A stretch of 34,319 bases of DNA from an uncultured Clostridia bacterium (GTDB taxonomy: Bacteria > Bacillota > Clostridia > TANB77 > CAG-508), in NCBI GenBank assembly GCA_944386175.1, contig CALXAB010000016.1:1-34319 (forward strand), given 5' to 3'. Under the pieces are notes generated by a model. The model did not search any database. It was not told the origin of the DNA and saw only the letters and a list, made by a program, of their open reading frames with translations. Positions 8,094 to 20,200 of this stretch are shown one piece after another. Positions within the stretch are counted from its first letter, which is position 1. Every line of letters begins with the position of its first letter. A program made the position numbers and the translations under genes.

Positions 8094-8137
8094 AAAAAAT
8101 TACCATTTTGGGACACGTCCCCAAAATGGTAATTTTT
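8094..8137 (-). terminator. Rho-independent terminator after surface gene D
   Basis: On the minus strand AAAAAATTACCATTTTGGGG pairs with CCCAAAATGGTAATTTTTT around an ACGTGT tip, giving a stem of about 18-20 bp that ends in a run of T. It begins at the stop codon of the upstream gene. Its 27-nt tip (8103-8129) is a divergent member of the hairpin repeat at 1998-2024 and 28354-28380. Confidence 0.88.
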
Positions 8138-11100
8138 TTATTTTAATACATATTTCTTAATGATAACTATTCCTGTTAGAAGTATGCCTAGTGAGCTTAC
8201 TGTAAGTATTATATATGCTATGTAATTTACTGTTAATCCTGTAGCTGGCACTATATTTAACCCTTCTGCTCTATCATCATCTTCTTCATAAGTTGTACTA
8301 TCTCCTGGAACATAATTACCTGGAATAGTTTCTAATCCTGCTCCCCAATTCTTTTCTACTTTTATAATCTCTGCATTATTTTCTCTCATGTCTTCATCAC
8401 CAATTGATGATATTACTCGAGTTGCACTTACCTCAATACTTGCATATCTTCCTGAAGTTAGATCATTTTGATTTAATGTTTCTGTTGTTATTACCGTATT
8501 TGTATTATTTAATGTATCTTCCACTTCATTAGATAATAATCCATCTGTTATTAAATTACTTTTTTCATTATTATCTTTAATAACCCATCTTTCATTTTCT
8601 TCTAACAACATATTATTATCTAAATAATCTATAAGCATACTAGGTGTCAATTTTGTTTCATTATTTTTATCTTCATATCCTTTTCCATACAAATAATAGT
8701 CTTTAGATTCATAATCTAGTTCTGATATATTTGTAACTTTTAATTCATAAGTAGCTTTAAGTTTTGATCCCTTGGCTAATTCATTATCCATCTCTATTTT
8801 TAATTGTGGTTCATTAGCTGATTCTTTTATATATGTTATGTATTTTGGATTATCCTCTATTGTTCCATCTTCATTTATACTGGCATCTACTAAAGCTAAA
8901 CCATTGCTTAAATTCATTTTTACACTTTTTAATCTTTTATCAAGTTTTAATATTTGTTTTGCTCTTTTAACAATACCAAAATCTATATTTTTCATATGGT
9001 TTTTGTATTCTTCTTTTTTAACAGCATATCCATTTTCAATTTTTATTAATCCATTTTCATCTTTTTCATATTGATCCATATCTGTTTCACTAGAAGTATA
9101 CTCAAAGTTTACTTTAAATATAGGTGTAGATGAAGTCATTTTTGTTATAATGCCAATATCTTCTTTAGCCTCTTCTTCACTATACGAATCAGTTATTTGT
9201 TTATGTGTTTCATAGGTAATTACTTGAGTTTGTGCATCTATTTGTTCTCTTAGTTCATAATTATCAACTGCATCTGATACTCTTACTTCTTTTCCATTTT
9301 CCCATTCAACACCTTGATAATTTTGCTTAAATTCGTCTTTATACCATTCTTCATTTGTTCCTTTAGCTTCGTATGAATCTTTATCAACTACTGTACTTTT
9401 ATAATTTTGTACTTTATAGTTTTCATCTCCCCACATAAATTCTACTGTATATCTTCCTGGTATAAATCCATCTATAAAATATTCACCATTTTCATTTGTT
9501 TTTGTCCTAGCTTCTACCCACTGTTTACTACTGTTATCATATACCTTTGCTATATTTCCATTTTCATCTTTTAATATAACTTCAACATCTTTTATTCCTG
9601 ATTCATTATCATCTAATCTTCCATTTCCTTGCCTTTCTTCTCCAGTTTTTAATGTTTCTTCTGTACTATCTTCAAAAACTTTTCCTGAAGCCATCCTATT
9701 ATCTTGTAGAACTAATTTAATTCCTGGTGCTCTATCTGTGTCATCTTCAAAAGTTGTCGTATCACTTGGCACTGCACTTTCTGGCCTTGAATCAATATCT
9801 ATTCCCGCATATATTTCTCCTTCTTTAAATGTTGAATATGATGTTATTTCTGCTATATTTTCTAAGTTTTCTCCATCATTTACTACCTTTTTTATAGCTT
9901 CATTATTTAATTCAAATTGAATATATATATATCTTTCTTGTTGTGCAGCAATCTCATAATCTAATGAAATTATTGCTTTTTGATAATTATCATCATATGC
10001 TTCTGCTTGTTGAGTTTGCATATTTATAATATTACCTTCTTGATCAATATCTGTACCATAGCCTAACATAGTATAATTATTATCAAAATAATCAACTATT
10101 GAATTAATTTTTGATGTAAGATTTGTTGACTGATTTTTCAAAGATATTTTATATGTCAATTTTGCTTTTAAATTATCATCTTCATTTGGTGCTTCATAAT
10201 TGTAATCTGATTCATATATTGGTCTTGTATATGACATGTCAGAATATTTTTCTTTGAATTTTACTCCTATCCTATAATCATTTTGATATGTATCTGTATC
10301 TTTTGCACTTTGTTCGTCTTTATTTATACTATCTAGTTTTTGTCCATATTTATAAACACTTCCTACTCCAACAAATTCTAATTTTATATTTTGTAAATCT
10401 TTCACCAATGCTACATCAGGTTGTTCTCTTTCATATAGTCCTAAATTTATATCTTCTACAACTTCTTTATTATTATCCCTAATATAATCTATTACATTTT
10501 TTCCTCCAATTTTTATTAGGTCTAAATTACCACCATATGCATTTGCTGTTGATGAAGTTATTAAATATTTATTATAAACGCCAGATATTGGATATTTAGC
10601 ACCAGTATAACCATATTTTAAATCTGTATCGTTTCCATAAATTAAGGCACTTTGATAATTTGCAGAATCATATTCTAAAGTTGCTACACTTCCATTTTTA
10701 GCTATTGCTCCTTGTTTTTCTATTTTTAAATATTTTTCATTAAATGTTGTCCTATTAGATCCTTCTTCTGCTTTTGATGCATGCAAAGTTTCTACTGCAC
10801 TTTTTACATTTGAATAACTCAATCCATTATATTCGAATTCTATATAATAATCTTTCAATTTATCTATATTTACTTTAGTAAATTTATATGTTCCATTTTT
10901 ATTTGTTTGAACACTATTAATTATTTTATTTGTTGTAGAATCTATTAAATTTACTTTTACATTCTGTACTCTCTTATCTAGTGAATTTTCATCATATATA
11001 TCATTTCTAATATATTGTTTTCCGTCTCCTCTGTCTTCCCATACAAATCCAGTAAGATCCACATATTTTCTTTTATTTTTAAGTTCTACATTTACTGTTA

Positions 11101-12190
11101 CATCTTTTTTTACCGTAACTTTTGCTTTTAAAGTATTCGAAACCTGTTCATAATATGAACTAGGATTTTTAGTCTCAATAATTTTATATTCTCCTGTCAA
11201 AAGACCTTTAATGTTAATTTCTCCATTCTTATTTGTATAATATTCTGTTGCATCTCCTTTTGATGTAACATAATTTATTTCACCAGTTTTTGAGTTTACT
11301 TGTACATATTTACCATTTTTATATTGTAAAATAAATCCTACACCCTGTAATTTTTTACCACTATCTGCATCTTTTTTTACTATTTTCAAGTTTCCTCTTT
11401 CTTCCGCTTCCATACTTGAAAATATTATTCTATCCTGACCATATTGACACCTTAAAATTATTATACGAACTTTTTTATTATCTGAGGTTCCTTCTCTTGC
11501 TTTTGCATTAGCTGCAACCCAAAAATCGTCTCCTGTAGCTGATGTATAACCGTCTTGATCAGTAGCTGGATACCAAACACTAAATTTCTCTGCACCTCTT
11601 CTGTCATCTAGTAAACTTTTAGTATTATTGTTCCAATAGTATAATACTAATATATCTGATCCGACAGTAGTCATACCACTAATTGAAAATTGTTTATTAT
11701 AATTTTTTGCAAAATATGCCATAGTTTCTAATCTATATATTGCTTTTTTAGTTGTATCATCCCCAGAAGAATAAGATAAGTCATGAATAGTTCTTCTATA
11801 TGCTCCTATTGTAGCAGTTCTATCAGGATATATATCTATAACATTCTTTACCTCAAATATATCTTGATTTCCACTTCCATTATTAGCATGCCTATTGATA
11901 CAATTCCACATATACATAGTAGTTTCGTCAACATCACCTGTAAGTGTGTTATTTGATCCTGTCCCACATTTTATTAACAAATTTTTCATATTTATTCCAA
12001 AAAATTTTTCTGGATCGTTTTGAGCCCAATTATATAAATCTGTTATAGTTTTTGGAAGAGTCTTATCTTTATTTGCTGCATCTAATTCATCTTGAGTAAT
12101 AGCTGCTGCTAAAGAAGGTTTAGCTATAATAAGCAAAAAAACAATTATCAAAAAAACTACACTAATTACAAATTTTAATAAAGTTTTCAT
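8138..12190 (-). CDS. Giant surface protein D: thioester-like head, Cna-B and SdrD-B domains, VPATG anchor
   Basis: This 1350-aa cell-surface protein begins with a signal peptide (about residues 4-30, ending SLAAA). A globular N-terminal region (about 31-260) resembles that of protein B, with MWNCINRHA aligning to its FCLQHGQA. A Cna-B/SpaA-type domain (about 266-375) has an ETKNP strand, then an SdrD-B-like domain (LTGFVWEDRGDG). Further modules follow, including a second SdrD-B (SGKVFEDSTEE). The C-terminus has VPATG (1314-1318), a hydrophobic helix and KKYVLK, an LPXTG-like sorting signal. It is a paralogue of protein B along its length. The ATG is 1 nt from the stop of gene C, and its ribosome binding site AAGGAGGT lies within the last codons of C, so translation is probably coupled. 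Adhesion is inferred, not shown. Confidence 0.92.
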   Translation of the reverse strand: MKTLLKFVISVVFLIIVFLLIIAKPSLAAAITQDELDAANKDKTLPKTITDLYNWAQNDPEKFFGINMKNLLIKCGTGSNNTLTGDVDETTMYMWNCINRHANNGSGNQDIFEVKNVIDIYPDRTATIGAYRRTIHDLSYSSGDDTTKKAIYRLETMAYFAKNYNKQFSISGMTTVGSDILVLYYWNNNTKSLLDDRRGAEKFSVWYPATDQDGYTSATGDDFWVAANAKAREGTSDNKKVRIIILRCQYGQDRIIFSSMEAEERGNLKIVKKDADSGKKLQGVGFILQYKNGKYVQVNSKTGEINYVTSKGDATEYYTNKNGEINIKGLLTGEYKIIETKNPSSYYEQVSNTLKAKVTVKKDVTVNVELKNKRKYVDLTGFVWEDRGDGKQYIRNDIYDENSLDKRVQNVKVNLIDSTTNKIINSVQTNKNGTYKFTKVNIDKLKDYYIEFEYNGLSYSNVKSAVETLHASKAEEGSNRTTFNEKYLKIEKQGAIAKNGSVATLEYDSANYQSALIYGNDTDLKYGYTGAKYPISGVYNKYLITSSTANAYGGNLDLIKIGGKNVIDYIRDNNKEVVEDINLGLYEREQPDVALVKDLQNIKLEFVGVGSVYKYGQKLDSINKDEQSAKDTDTYQNDYRIGVKFKEKYSDMSYTRPIYESDYNYEAPNEDDNLKAKLTYKISLKNQSTNLTSKINSIVDYFDNNYTMLGYGTDIDQEGNIINMQTQQAEAYDDNYQKAIISLDYEIAAQQERYIYIQFELNNEAIKKVVNDGENLENIAEITSYSTFKEGEIYAGIDIDSRPESAVPSDTTTFEDDTDRAPGIKLVLQDNRMASGKVFEDSTEETLKTGEERQGNGRLDDNESGIKDVEVILKDENGNIAKVYDNSSKQWVEARTKTNENGEYFIDGFIPGRYTVEFMWGDENYKVQNYKSTVVDKDSYEAKGTNEEWYKDEFKQNYQGVEWENGKEVRVSDAVDNYELREQIDAQTQVITYETHKQITDSYSEEEAKEDIGIITKMTSSTPIFKVNFEYTSSETDMDQYEKDENGLIKIENGYAVKKEEYKNHMKNIDFGIVKRAKQILKLDKRLKSVKMNLSNGLALVDASINEDGTIEDNPKYITYIKESANEPQLKIEMDNELAKGSKLKATYELKVTNISELDYESKDYYLYGKGYEDKNNETKLTPSMLIDYLDNNMLLEENERWVIKDNNEKSNLITDGLLSNEVEDTLNNTNTVITTETLNQNDLTSGRYASIEVSATRVISSIGDEDMRENNAEIIKVEKNWGAGLETIPGNYVPGDSTTYEEDDDRAEGLNIVPATGLTVNYIAYIILTVSSLGILLTGIVIIKKYVLK

Positions 12191-12191
12191 T

Positions 12192-15100
12192 TTAAACCTC
12201 CTTCTTCTTTTTTCTACATATTATAATCGCTATAGTCAATAATATAACAAATATTACTGTTCCTATTGCTAAAACTACTTTACCTGTACTTAATGAGATT
12301 ATTACTTCTGCTTGTCCCATATCATCTTCTCCATCAACATTATTCCCTGGAATAGAATCTATATCATTTATGTTTAAATTATTACTAGCATTTTGTATCT
12401 CTGCCTTATTGATTACATTTCCTAAATTATCATTATTCATTGTTTTTGTTAAAACTAAATTTATTGTTTGAGTCTCACCTGGATTTATTTGTGTATTAGC
12501 TAATGAATTATTGTGTAATATAGCATCTGATGATAAATACCATCCATTATTATTATTTTGATTAAATTCTAAATCCTTTGGCATATAGTCTATAATTTCA
12601 TTTACTTGACCTGGTATTTCGCCTTCATTAGTTACTTTAATCATATATTCTATTGTAACTACAGTTCCTGCCAATTCTTTAGCTTTTAATTCTATTTTAG
12701 CTAAATTTGCATTATTGTATTCTGTTACAGTTTTCGAATTTCTATTTTGAATTGTTATTCTACTTACTGTTTTATTTAATGATAAATCAAATATACTCTT
12801 TTCATAAAATCCTGCATCTATATTTTCTCTATCAGTATTATTTAATAATATCTCATTTGTAATAGCTATTTCTTGTTGTACACTATTAATACTTACATTT
12901 TTAGAAATAACATCTGAGTTTAAAGATGAATCAGCATTTTCAACTTGATATTGAGTTACAGTATATTTACTTGTATCATATTTAAATCCTACCATATATG
13001 AACCTGGATCTAAATTTTCAAATTTATACTCTCCTGCATTATTAGTTATTGTTTGTATCATATTTCCATTTCCATCTAGAATTACTTGACCTGTACTTGC
13101 ATCAAAAAGAATAACTTCAATTCCACTAATTGCTTCACTCTCATCTCTTATTCCGTTTTTATTACTATCAAGCCATGCCTTTCCACTTATAGCTCTTTCA
13201 GAATCTGTTTGAATATATCCGCCTTCTATCTTATAACTTACAACATTTGATTCTACATATCTATCTCCACTTATTACTGATATAGTATTTTCTAGTTTTC
13301 CTAATTGACTAGTATTTTCACCAACTACTGTATCAATTATTAAATTAACTTCTTCATTTGCTTTTAATGTATATTTTGCACCTAAATATGTTTCTCCATC
13401 TTCACTGTCTTTTTGATAATCTGCATTAGCAACTTTTTCACCATTTTGTTCAAAATATGCATCTTTTACATCTAATATTGATAATATATTATCTTCTACC
13501 AATAATTCTGCATCTATATTAGAATTATTCTTTATATTGGCTATAAATTGTAAGTTATTTCCTTCCTTAATATATTCATCTTTTATACTTCCTTGTTGTA
13601 TTATTTCTATATTTGGAATGATATTACTATCTGATTTTGTAATTATATTAGAATAATATTTATTTTCGTCTAATTCAGCATTACATGAAAAATCATATAT
13701 TTTCATTTGTCCATTAGTATCAACTTTATTTATATATAAATCTAAGAAAATATCTATAGTTTCGCCTATATCTAAATCTTTTATTTTTATTTTTATATTA
13801 TCATTTGAAACTTCCTCGTAAGTGTATTTTTCTGTATCTTCTCTATATTCTTCATTTAAACTTACTCCATCTGATAAAGGTATATTTAAAATTATATCGT
13901 TTAATTTTCTTTCAGAAGTATTACTTACCTTATACACAAATGAATTTTCATACCCTATGCTAAATGGTACTTCTTCATTTTTTGCATATAAAGTTATTAA
14001 TTTTAAGTCCGCTTCTTTAATTTTATTTCTCATTATTTCTTTTGAAAAATTAACCTCATCAGATTTAACATCTAACATACCTATTGTTACTTCATCTTTT
14101 GTTTTTATTTGATTTATTGTAAATTCATATTCATATTCAACAGTTTCACCATTTTTTAGTAAATCTTTTTCATATGTTTTCTTTAATATATCTGTATCTT
14201 CTTTATAATTAGTCACCATGATAGGTAATCCAGTAACTGCATCTTTAGCTTCTTCTTCTTTCATATTAAAAAATGTTACATTATTATTTCCATCTATATC
14301 TTTTTGTGTTCCTGTCAATGAAAATTTATTTAAATCTTTACCTGTGTTATTTGTAATAATTATTTTATGTTTTACTGTTTGTCCTTCAAAAATCTCATCA
14401 CTATTTTCTATTTCTTCTCCTGCTGACAAAGTTTGCACTTTTAAATCTAATCCATCTATGCTTTCATTTACGCTTAAAAGCATATTGCTATTCTCTTTTC
14501 CTTTTAATTTAAATACTGAATGGTCTTCAGCTTTTTGTTCTTTATATTCATAGGCTAATTTAGTTATTTGATAATAAGTATCTTCTTTTTGTAGATTTTC
14601 TGGTATTTCTATTTTATAATTAATACTTATAACTTCACCAGGTTTTAACTCTGGCAATATTATTTTAAACATTTTAACATCTGAAATATTATCTACTTTA
14701 TCATACCATTTATCACTATTTACTTCTGTATTCTCAGTTGCATATAAAATACTAGCATCTTCATAATTAGTTTCTATTTGATTTAATAATTGTGCATTTA
14801 TTGAAGATTTAAATTCACTATTTTCATTTGTAGTATCAATTTTACCAACTATTGATAAATTCTTTATATTTTCACTATAATTATTTATTACTGATGTACT
14901 AACATCAACTTCTCTTTTCGCTGAATTTGTATCTATTTCACCTGTAATAGTTTTTTGAAAAAGTGTTTCTATTTGAGAATTTTCACCACTATATCCAGAC
15001 ATTTTGCTATACATTAATACTCCATATTTAGAATTAATATTTACCTCTGCACTTGTCAAATTTTCTTCATTATTTCTATTCTCATTTGTATATTTTAATA

Positions 15101-17006
15101 CGACAGCCGATTTTTTTGTTGGTGTCAATTTATTAATAGTTATATTTGCATTTATAATAATTTGTATACCTTGATTTACATCATTTTTAAATTCTTTTTG
15201 CTCTCCACTTAATTTTATTTCTATTTTCTTTTCGTTTTTATTATATTGTACACTTTCTACGTTCATTTCATCAGCATACATTTTTTGAATAGATTTTACA
15301 TCTATTTTTTCTACTTCTTCTGGAAGTGCTATTTCTATATATGGATTTTTATATAAATCATACTTATTACTATTTGACATTAGAGTTGCAATTATTTGAA
15401 CATTTTCATTTTCTTGTAATGTAGAAAAATTTGTATTATTCAATTCAATTTTTGCTTCTGAAACTGTATCTAACAAATACATATACGAGGTATATGTATT
15501 TGAATTTACTTTAGTAACACTTTTTAATTTATTTACACTTTTAAAAAATTCTTTTGAATATTGAGTTTCAGATTTTATCGCCTTTATTAATACAATTTGC
15601 ATATTACCTTGAGTTACAGGTTTGCTTAATATAATTTTAATATTTTCTATATTTTCTATTTGTAAAGCTATATCACCATTTTCATCTTCTTCTACATTTT
15701 TATCTATATTTAAAATAGTATTATTTTGATCATCTAATACAGAAATATTCCCCTCTTGTCCTAGTATTCCTAGCATTTCTGATTTATTTAATTTTATCAT
15801 TTTATGATATACACTATTATTAGTTGAAAATTCATCATTATTTAAATCCATAAAATTATTAACATCTGTATCTATTTCTATATTTGATATATTATTTATA
15901 TCTGAGATCTCTAAATTTACATTCTCTTTATACTCTGTTTCATTTCCAATATTAGCATATAAATATCCTTTATATTTATTATTTGTCATAGTTTTTTCTA
16001 CTGTTATTATTTCTCCTAATTGATTTGCTTGCACATCTTTAGTATCTTGTTTTTGTATTAGTTCTTTAGTATATACTTCCAATTCTAATTTAGTATCCAA
16101 GTAGAATGTATTGCTTTCTAAAGTATTATCATAGTTATATATTATTTTATACTCGTCTTTTCCAGTTCCCCATGATATATTACTTTCTGAATTCACATTA
16201 ATATTTTTGTGTATAACTATTTCTCCATTAGTTTCATCATATGTATAATCATTCTCATTCATTTTCTTTCCATTATTTAATATTCCTACTATTTGCATTC
16301 CATTTTCTTTGTTAGGAACTTTTACAGTTAAATTCTCTTGTTTTATTGGTAATACATTATTTACAACTTCTACATCTATTTTTTGTTGCAATAATATTTT
16401 TCCATCACCCATTACCAAATATTTATCTATGTCTTGAGACAAATTAGTTTCTACATCTTCACTCCATAATGCCGCTATTTTTAATTCTCCTTTTATTTGT
16501 TGTACTTGTTCATCATTTTGATAATCTCCTTCTAGTGTTATTAAGGTTTCTCTATCAAAATAATCTGCTTCTATTTCATCCTTTTTTTCAAATTTTATTG
16601 GTATCTCTAATTCTACTTGATTTCCATATATTATTTGATTTAAATATATTTCATTTTCTCCTACTGATTTCACATATTTACTGTCTATCTTATCTTTTTC
16701 AATAGTAAAATTAGGATTATTTATTACTATTTTTCCATTATTTAACGCTCCTGCATTATTTATATTTAAATTTATATATAAGTTATCTCCATTTAAAATA
16801 GACATAGTTTTACTATGTGCATTATTCTCTCCTTCTTTAAAATAGACATTAAATTCAATATTTGTATTGCCTATTTTGTATTCTTGACTTTCTAAATTTT
16901 CATATATGGCAATAGATAATCCTCTACCTATTTCAAAAAAGTTAATCCCTATCATTACCAACATTAAAACAATACTAACTATTGTCTTTAATATCCTCTG
17001 CTTCAT
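12192..17006 (-). CDS. Giant surface stalk protein C with DUF11-like and SdrD-B domains
   Basis: This 1604-aa protein is probably exported and wall- or membrane-attached. An N-terminal hydrophobic segment (about 8-25) is followed by a long run of beta-rich modules starting with NTNIEFNVYFKEG. DUF11-like repeats with ITNNTGKDL and IKNNSNIDAEL motifs follow, then an SdrD-B domain at about 1272-1370 (SGKAWLDSNKNGIRDESE). The last DUF11-like module ends in IPGNNVDGEDDMGQAE, SLSTGK, a membrane helix (about 1577-1598) and CRKKKKEV. The sorting-like site lacks the proline of LPXTG. It is a paralogue of protein A with the same domain order. The ATG follows GAGGAGG. It is first in the C-D pair, behind a 268-bp gap holding the terminator of B and a conserved leader block. 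Ligand unknown. Confidence 0.92.
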   Translation of the reverse strand: MKQRILKTIVSIVLMLVMIGINFFEIGRGLSIAIYENLESQEYKIGNTNIEFNVYFKEGENNAHSKTMSILNGDNLYINLNINNAGALNNGKIVINNPNFTIEKDKIDSKYVKSVGENEIYLNQIIYGNQVELEIPIKFEKKDEIEADYFDRETLITLEGDYQNDEQVQQIKGELKIAALWSEDVETNLSQDIDKYLVMGDGKILLQQKIDVEVVNNVLPIKQENLTVKVPNKENGMQIVGILNNGKKMNENDYTYDETNGEIVIHKNINVNSESNISWGTGKDEYKIIYNYDNTLESNTFYLDTKLELEVYTKELIQKQDTKDVQANQLGEIITVEKTMTNNKYKGYLYANIGNETEYKENVNLEISDINNISNIEIDTDVNNFMDLNNDEFSTNNSVYHKMIKLNKSEMLGILGQEGNISVLDDQNNTILNIDKNVEEDENGDIALQIENIENIKIILSKPVTQGNMQIVLIKAIKSETQYSKEFFKSVNKLKSVTKVNSNTYTSYMYLLDTVSEAKIELNNTNFSTLQENENVQIIATLMSNSNKYDLYKNPYIEIALPEEVEKIDVKSIQKMYADEMNVESVQYNKNEKKIEIKLSGEQKEFKNDVNQGIQIIINANITINKLTPTKKSAVVLKYTNENRNNEENLTSAEVNINSKYGVLMYSKMSGYSGENSQIETLFQKTITGEIDTNSAKREVDVSTSVINNYSENIKNLSIVGKIDTTNENSEFKSSINAQLLNQIETNYEDASILYATENTEVNSDKWYDKVDNISDVKMFKIILPELKPGEVISINYKIEIPENLQKEDTYYQITKLAYEYKEQKAEDHSVFKLKGKENSNMLLSVNESIDGLDLKVQTLSAGEEIENSDEIFEGQTVKHKIIITNNTGKDLNKFSLTGTQKDIDGNNNVTFFNMKEEEAKDAVTGLPIMVTNYKEDTDILKKTYEKDLLKNGETVEYEYEFTINQIKTKDEVTIGMLDVKSDEVNFSKEIMRNKIKEADLKLITLYAKNEEVPFSIGYENSFVYKVSNTSERKLNDIILNIPLSDGVSLNEEYREDTEKYTYEEVSNDNIKIKIKDLDIGETIDIFLDLYINKVDTNGQMKIYDFSCNAELDENKYYSNIITKSDSNIIPNIEIIQQGSIKDEYIKEGNNLQFIANIKNNSNIDAELLVEDNILSILDVKDAYFEQNGEKVANADYQKDSEDGETYLGAKYTLKANEEVNLIIDTVVGENTSQLGKLENTISVISGDRYVESNVVSYKIEGGYIQTDSERAISGKAWLDSNKNGIRDESEAISGIEVILFDASTGQVILDGNGNMIQTITNNAGEYKFENLDPGSYMVGFKYDTSKYTVTQYQVENADSSLNSDVISKNVSINSVQQEIAITNEILLNNTDRENIDAGFYEKSIFDLSLNKTVSRITIQNRNSKTVTEYNNANLAKIELKAKELAGTVVTIEYMIKVTNEGEIPGQVNEIIDYMPKDLEFNQNNNNGWYLSSDAILHNNSLANTQINPGETQTINLVLTKTMNNDNLGNVINKAEIQNASNNLNINDIDSIPGNNVDGEDDMGQAEVIISLSTGKVVLAIGTVIFVILLTIAIIICRKKKKEV

Positions 17007-17062
17007 ATCGTTTCCTCCTCTAATTTATTATATTTATACTAATTTATTTATGCTTATTTATC

Positions 17063-17115
17063 AATGGTACTTTTTAGTAAGAACTTATGCCTAATTACGG
17101 ATATCATTTTTAGCC
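17063..17115 (-). promoter_or_regulatory. Conserved leader block upstream of surface gene C
   Basis: Seen on the minus strand: CTAAAAATG, two bases, ATCCGT, then CATAA, then A-runs and GTACC. The block is shared with the leader of gene A (26277-26330), with identical 30-nt spacing between the GTAC and ACGGAT (plus-strand) landmarks, while surrounding sequence has diverged. It starts about 57 nt before the start codon. It may be an RNA leader element or protein-binding site; I do not recognise it as a known riboswitch. Confidence 0.5.
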
Positions 17116-17230
17116 AATTTTTACATTCTCTTTATATTTTTATTACATTATGATTACATTTTATATTATATTTTTTAGCCTTTTTTATAAAAAATAATCA
17201 GTTATTGTAAGTTAAAAAACCGTAGGACAA

Positions 17231-17267
17231 AATAAAACTGCTAATTATGATAATCAACAGTTTTATT
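17231..17267 (-). terminator. Rho-independent terminator after surface gene B
   Basis: AATAAAACTG and CAGTTTTATT form a perfect 10-bp stem, continued by seven more pairs including two wobbles around a 3-nt loop. T-rich sequence follows on both sides (TTTTATTTTGT on the minus strand). It lies 8 nt past the stop of gene B and separates the A-B unit from C-D. Confidence 0.85.
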
Positions 17268-17274
17268 TTTTATT

Positions 17275-20200
17275 TTATTTATTTAAAGCTTTTTTCTTTA
17301 TGATTACTATTCCCACAACTACAATAGTCAATGCTGTTGCAACTATAGCAATTATTATAATATGATTTCTATTTTGTCCTGTTGGTGGAGTTACTGTTAC
17401 TGATTGAGCTAAGTCATCATCCAATTCGTCGTTTTCTCCTGGTAAATAATTACCTGGTGTTGATGATATTATGTCTCCGCCTCCAGTTTTGTCTATTTTA
17501 ATTATTTCAGTATAGTTATTTAAATCTATTTCATCTGCTACAGATAATACTTTAGAAACTTTTAAGTTTGCATATGCACTTTCTGTAGGTTTTAATTTTT
17601 GTTCTGCTAGTTTTTCTGTATATAATATTATACTTCCTTTTACAGTTTCATTATTATATACTTCTGTAACTAATAATTGTGATTGTTCCATTTCTTCTTG
17701 TGTTTTTATTTTCCATCCATCTTCTTCATTCTTAGAAGCTTCAAATTCCCAATCTTTATCTAAATAGTCTATAATAGCTGTTGGTGTAATTGTTACTAGT
17801 TTATTTGGATCTTTATCTGTTCCAAATTTATAGTATTCTTCACTTATATAGTCTAATTCACTATTATTTTTTGCTGTAATTTTATATTCCACTTCTAATG
17901 TAGAACCTTGTATTAATTCTTTGTCCATTTCTACTTTTACAGTTCCATTAGGTGGATTCATTCCCTCAAGAGGTCCTTGTGCCGTAACATATGGAGATCC
18001 TTTAGTTATATTTCCATTATCATCTAATTCTACATCCACAAGTACTTGACCATTTGGTAATGTTACTTTTAATTTATTTACTCTCTTGATTAATTCTACT
18101 TCTTGTCTTGGTCTTTCTACAATACCAAAGTCTATATTTTTAATTTCATATTTAAGTTCATCATCTGGTGAAGTCGTTACATTCATCTCTGTATCTTCTA
18201 CTGTTATTCCCATTGTTGGTGTTGTAGAATCCATAGTTGTTATTGTTGGTGTTGTAGAATGAGTTATTGTTTTTAGTTCATTGTCAATTGCCTCTCTTTG
18301 AGCATAATCATCTATTGCATCTGTATATCTTGGACCATTTTCTTCTGATTTATACCATGTGTCATTTTCTATATTTTTATTATATCTGTCTTTATCATAT
18401 ATTGTTCCTTTATAGTTTTGTACTGTATATGTTTCGTCTCCCCATGTATATGTCAATGTATAATCACCTGGTATAAATCCTTCTATTAAGAAGTCTCCAT
18501 TTTCATCTGTAGTTGCATCATATACTTTACCTGTTCCTGTATTTTCTTTTAATGTAATTTTAACTCCTGATATTCCAGGTTCTCCTTCATTATATTGACC
18601 ATCGCCTTTTCTTTCTTCTCCAACTTTTAATTCATTTGTAGTTTCATCTAAGAATACTTTACCTTGCATTTCCCTTGCATCTGCTACTGCTAGCCTTAAT
18701 GCTGGAGCTCTATCTGTGTCATCTTCAAATGTTTTTGTATTTTCTGGATCTGCATTTCCCGGGTTAGAATCTACATCTATACCTGCATATACATTTCCTT
18801 CTTTATCAAATACTGAATATGAGTTTATTTCTACTACATTTTCTAGTAAATTGTTTTGTCCCTCAGGAGTTCCTAGTTCGTCTATTATAGCTTTAACTGC
18901 TTCTCTTGATAGCTCAAATTGTATATATATTGCATTTTGTTTTTGTGCTTCTATCTTAGAATTTGTTTCTATTATTATTTTTGTGTATTTTGAATTGTTA
19001 TATGTTGTGTCTTTAGTATAGTTTAGGTTTCCTGTAATTTTTCCATTTTCTATTCCTGTACCTACTCCATTTTCTGCTATTTCATATCTACTATCAAAAT
19101 AATCTACTATTGAATTTACCTGTGATACAAGGTTTGTAGCTTGATTTTTTAACATTATTTTATATGTTAATTTTACTTTTAATTCTCGACTTGTATCTTG
19201 GTCTTCAAATGTGTAATCTGATTCATATATTGGTCTTGTATATGTCATATCAGAATATTTGTTTCCGAATTTAACACCTACATTAAATAAATCTTTTTCT
19301 TCATTTTGTGCTGTAATTGTTTTTGTTCCGTAATTATATGTATGTCCATACCCATTTATTGAAAGACTTACATTATCTAAATCTTTTACTAATGTTAAAT
19401 CTGGTTGTTCTCTTTCATACAATCCCAAGTTTATATTTTTAATTTCTTCTTGTCCAACTACATAATGGTCTAAAATATTATATCCTGTCTCTGATGTTAG
19501 AGCTGTAATTGGAAATTTACCTTTATCTTTTAGTGTCAATACTTCAGCATTTTCATCTTCAAATGTTACATTTTCGAATCTTGTTTTATATTCATTTTCG
19601 TCTTTCGTATATGTTAAATCATGTACTTTGTTTCCATTTGAATCTTTTGTTATACCTGTATTTTCTCCTGTACCTTCAATAATACTAAAGTTATTATTAA
19701 ATGTTCTTCTTGTATTCTCATTTTCTGCTGCTTTTGAACCATTATCTTTATCTATATATGATATAACATTTGTAAATGTTAATCCATCATATTCGAATTC
19801 AATGTAATAATTTCCTAAGTCTTCTACTAATACATCTACAAATTGATATGCTCCTCTATTTGCTGTAGTTGTTTCTTTTATCACGTTTCCTGATTTATCT
19901 TTCAATCTTACTGGGATTCCATTTAATAGTTTATCTCCATAGTCAAATTCTCCATCATTATATAAATCATTTCTTATTGATTGTTTTTCTGATTGTTTAT
20001 CTAACCATACATATCCTGAAAGTTTTATGTATTTTTGTTTATTTGGTATTTTTAGTTCTGAAGTTTTATCAACTACAACTGTACCTTCTACTCCTTCTGA
20101 TACTATTTCATATCCATAATTAGGATTTTTCGTTTCATATGCTACATATGTACCTACTAATAAATTTTCTACTTTGAATTGTCCATTTTTATCTGTTATA

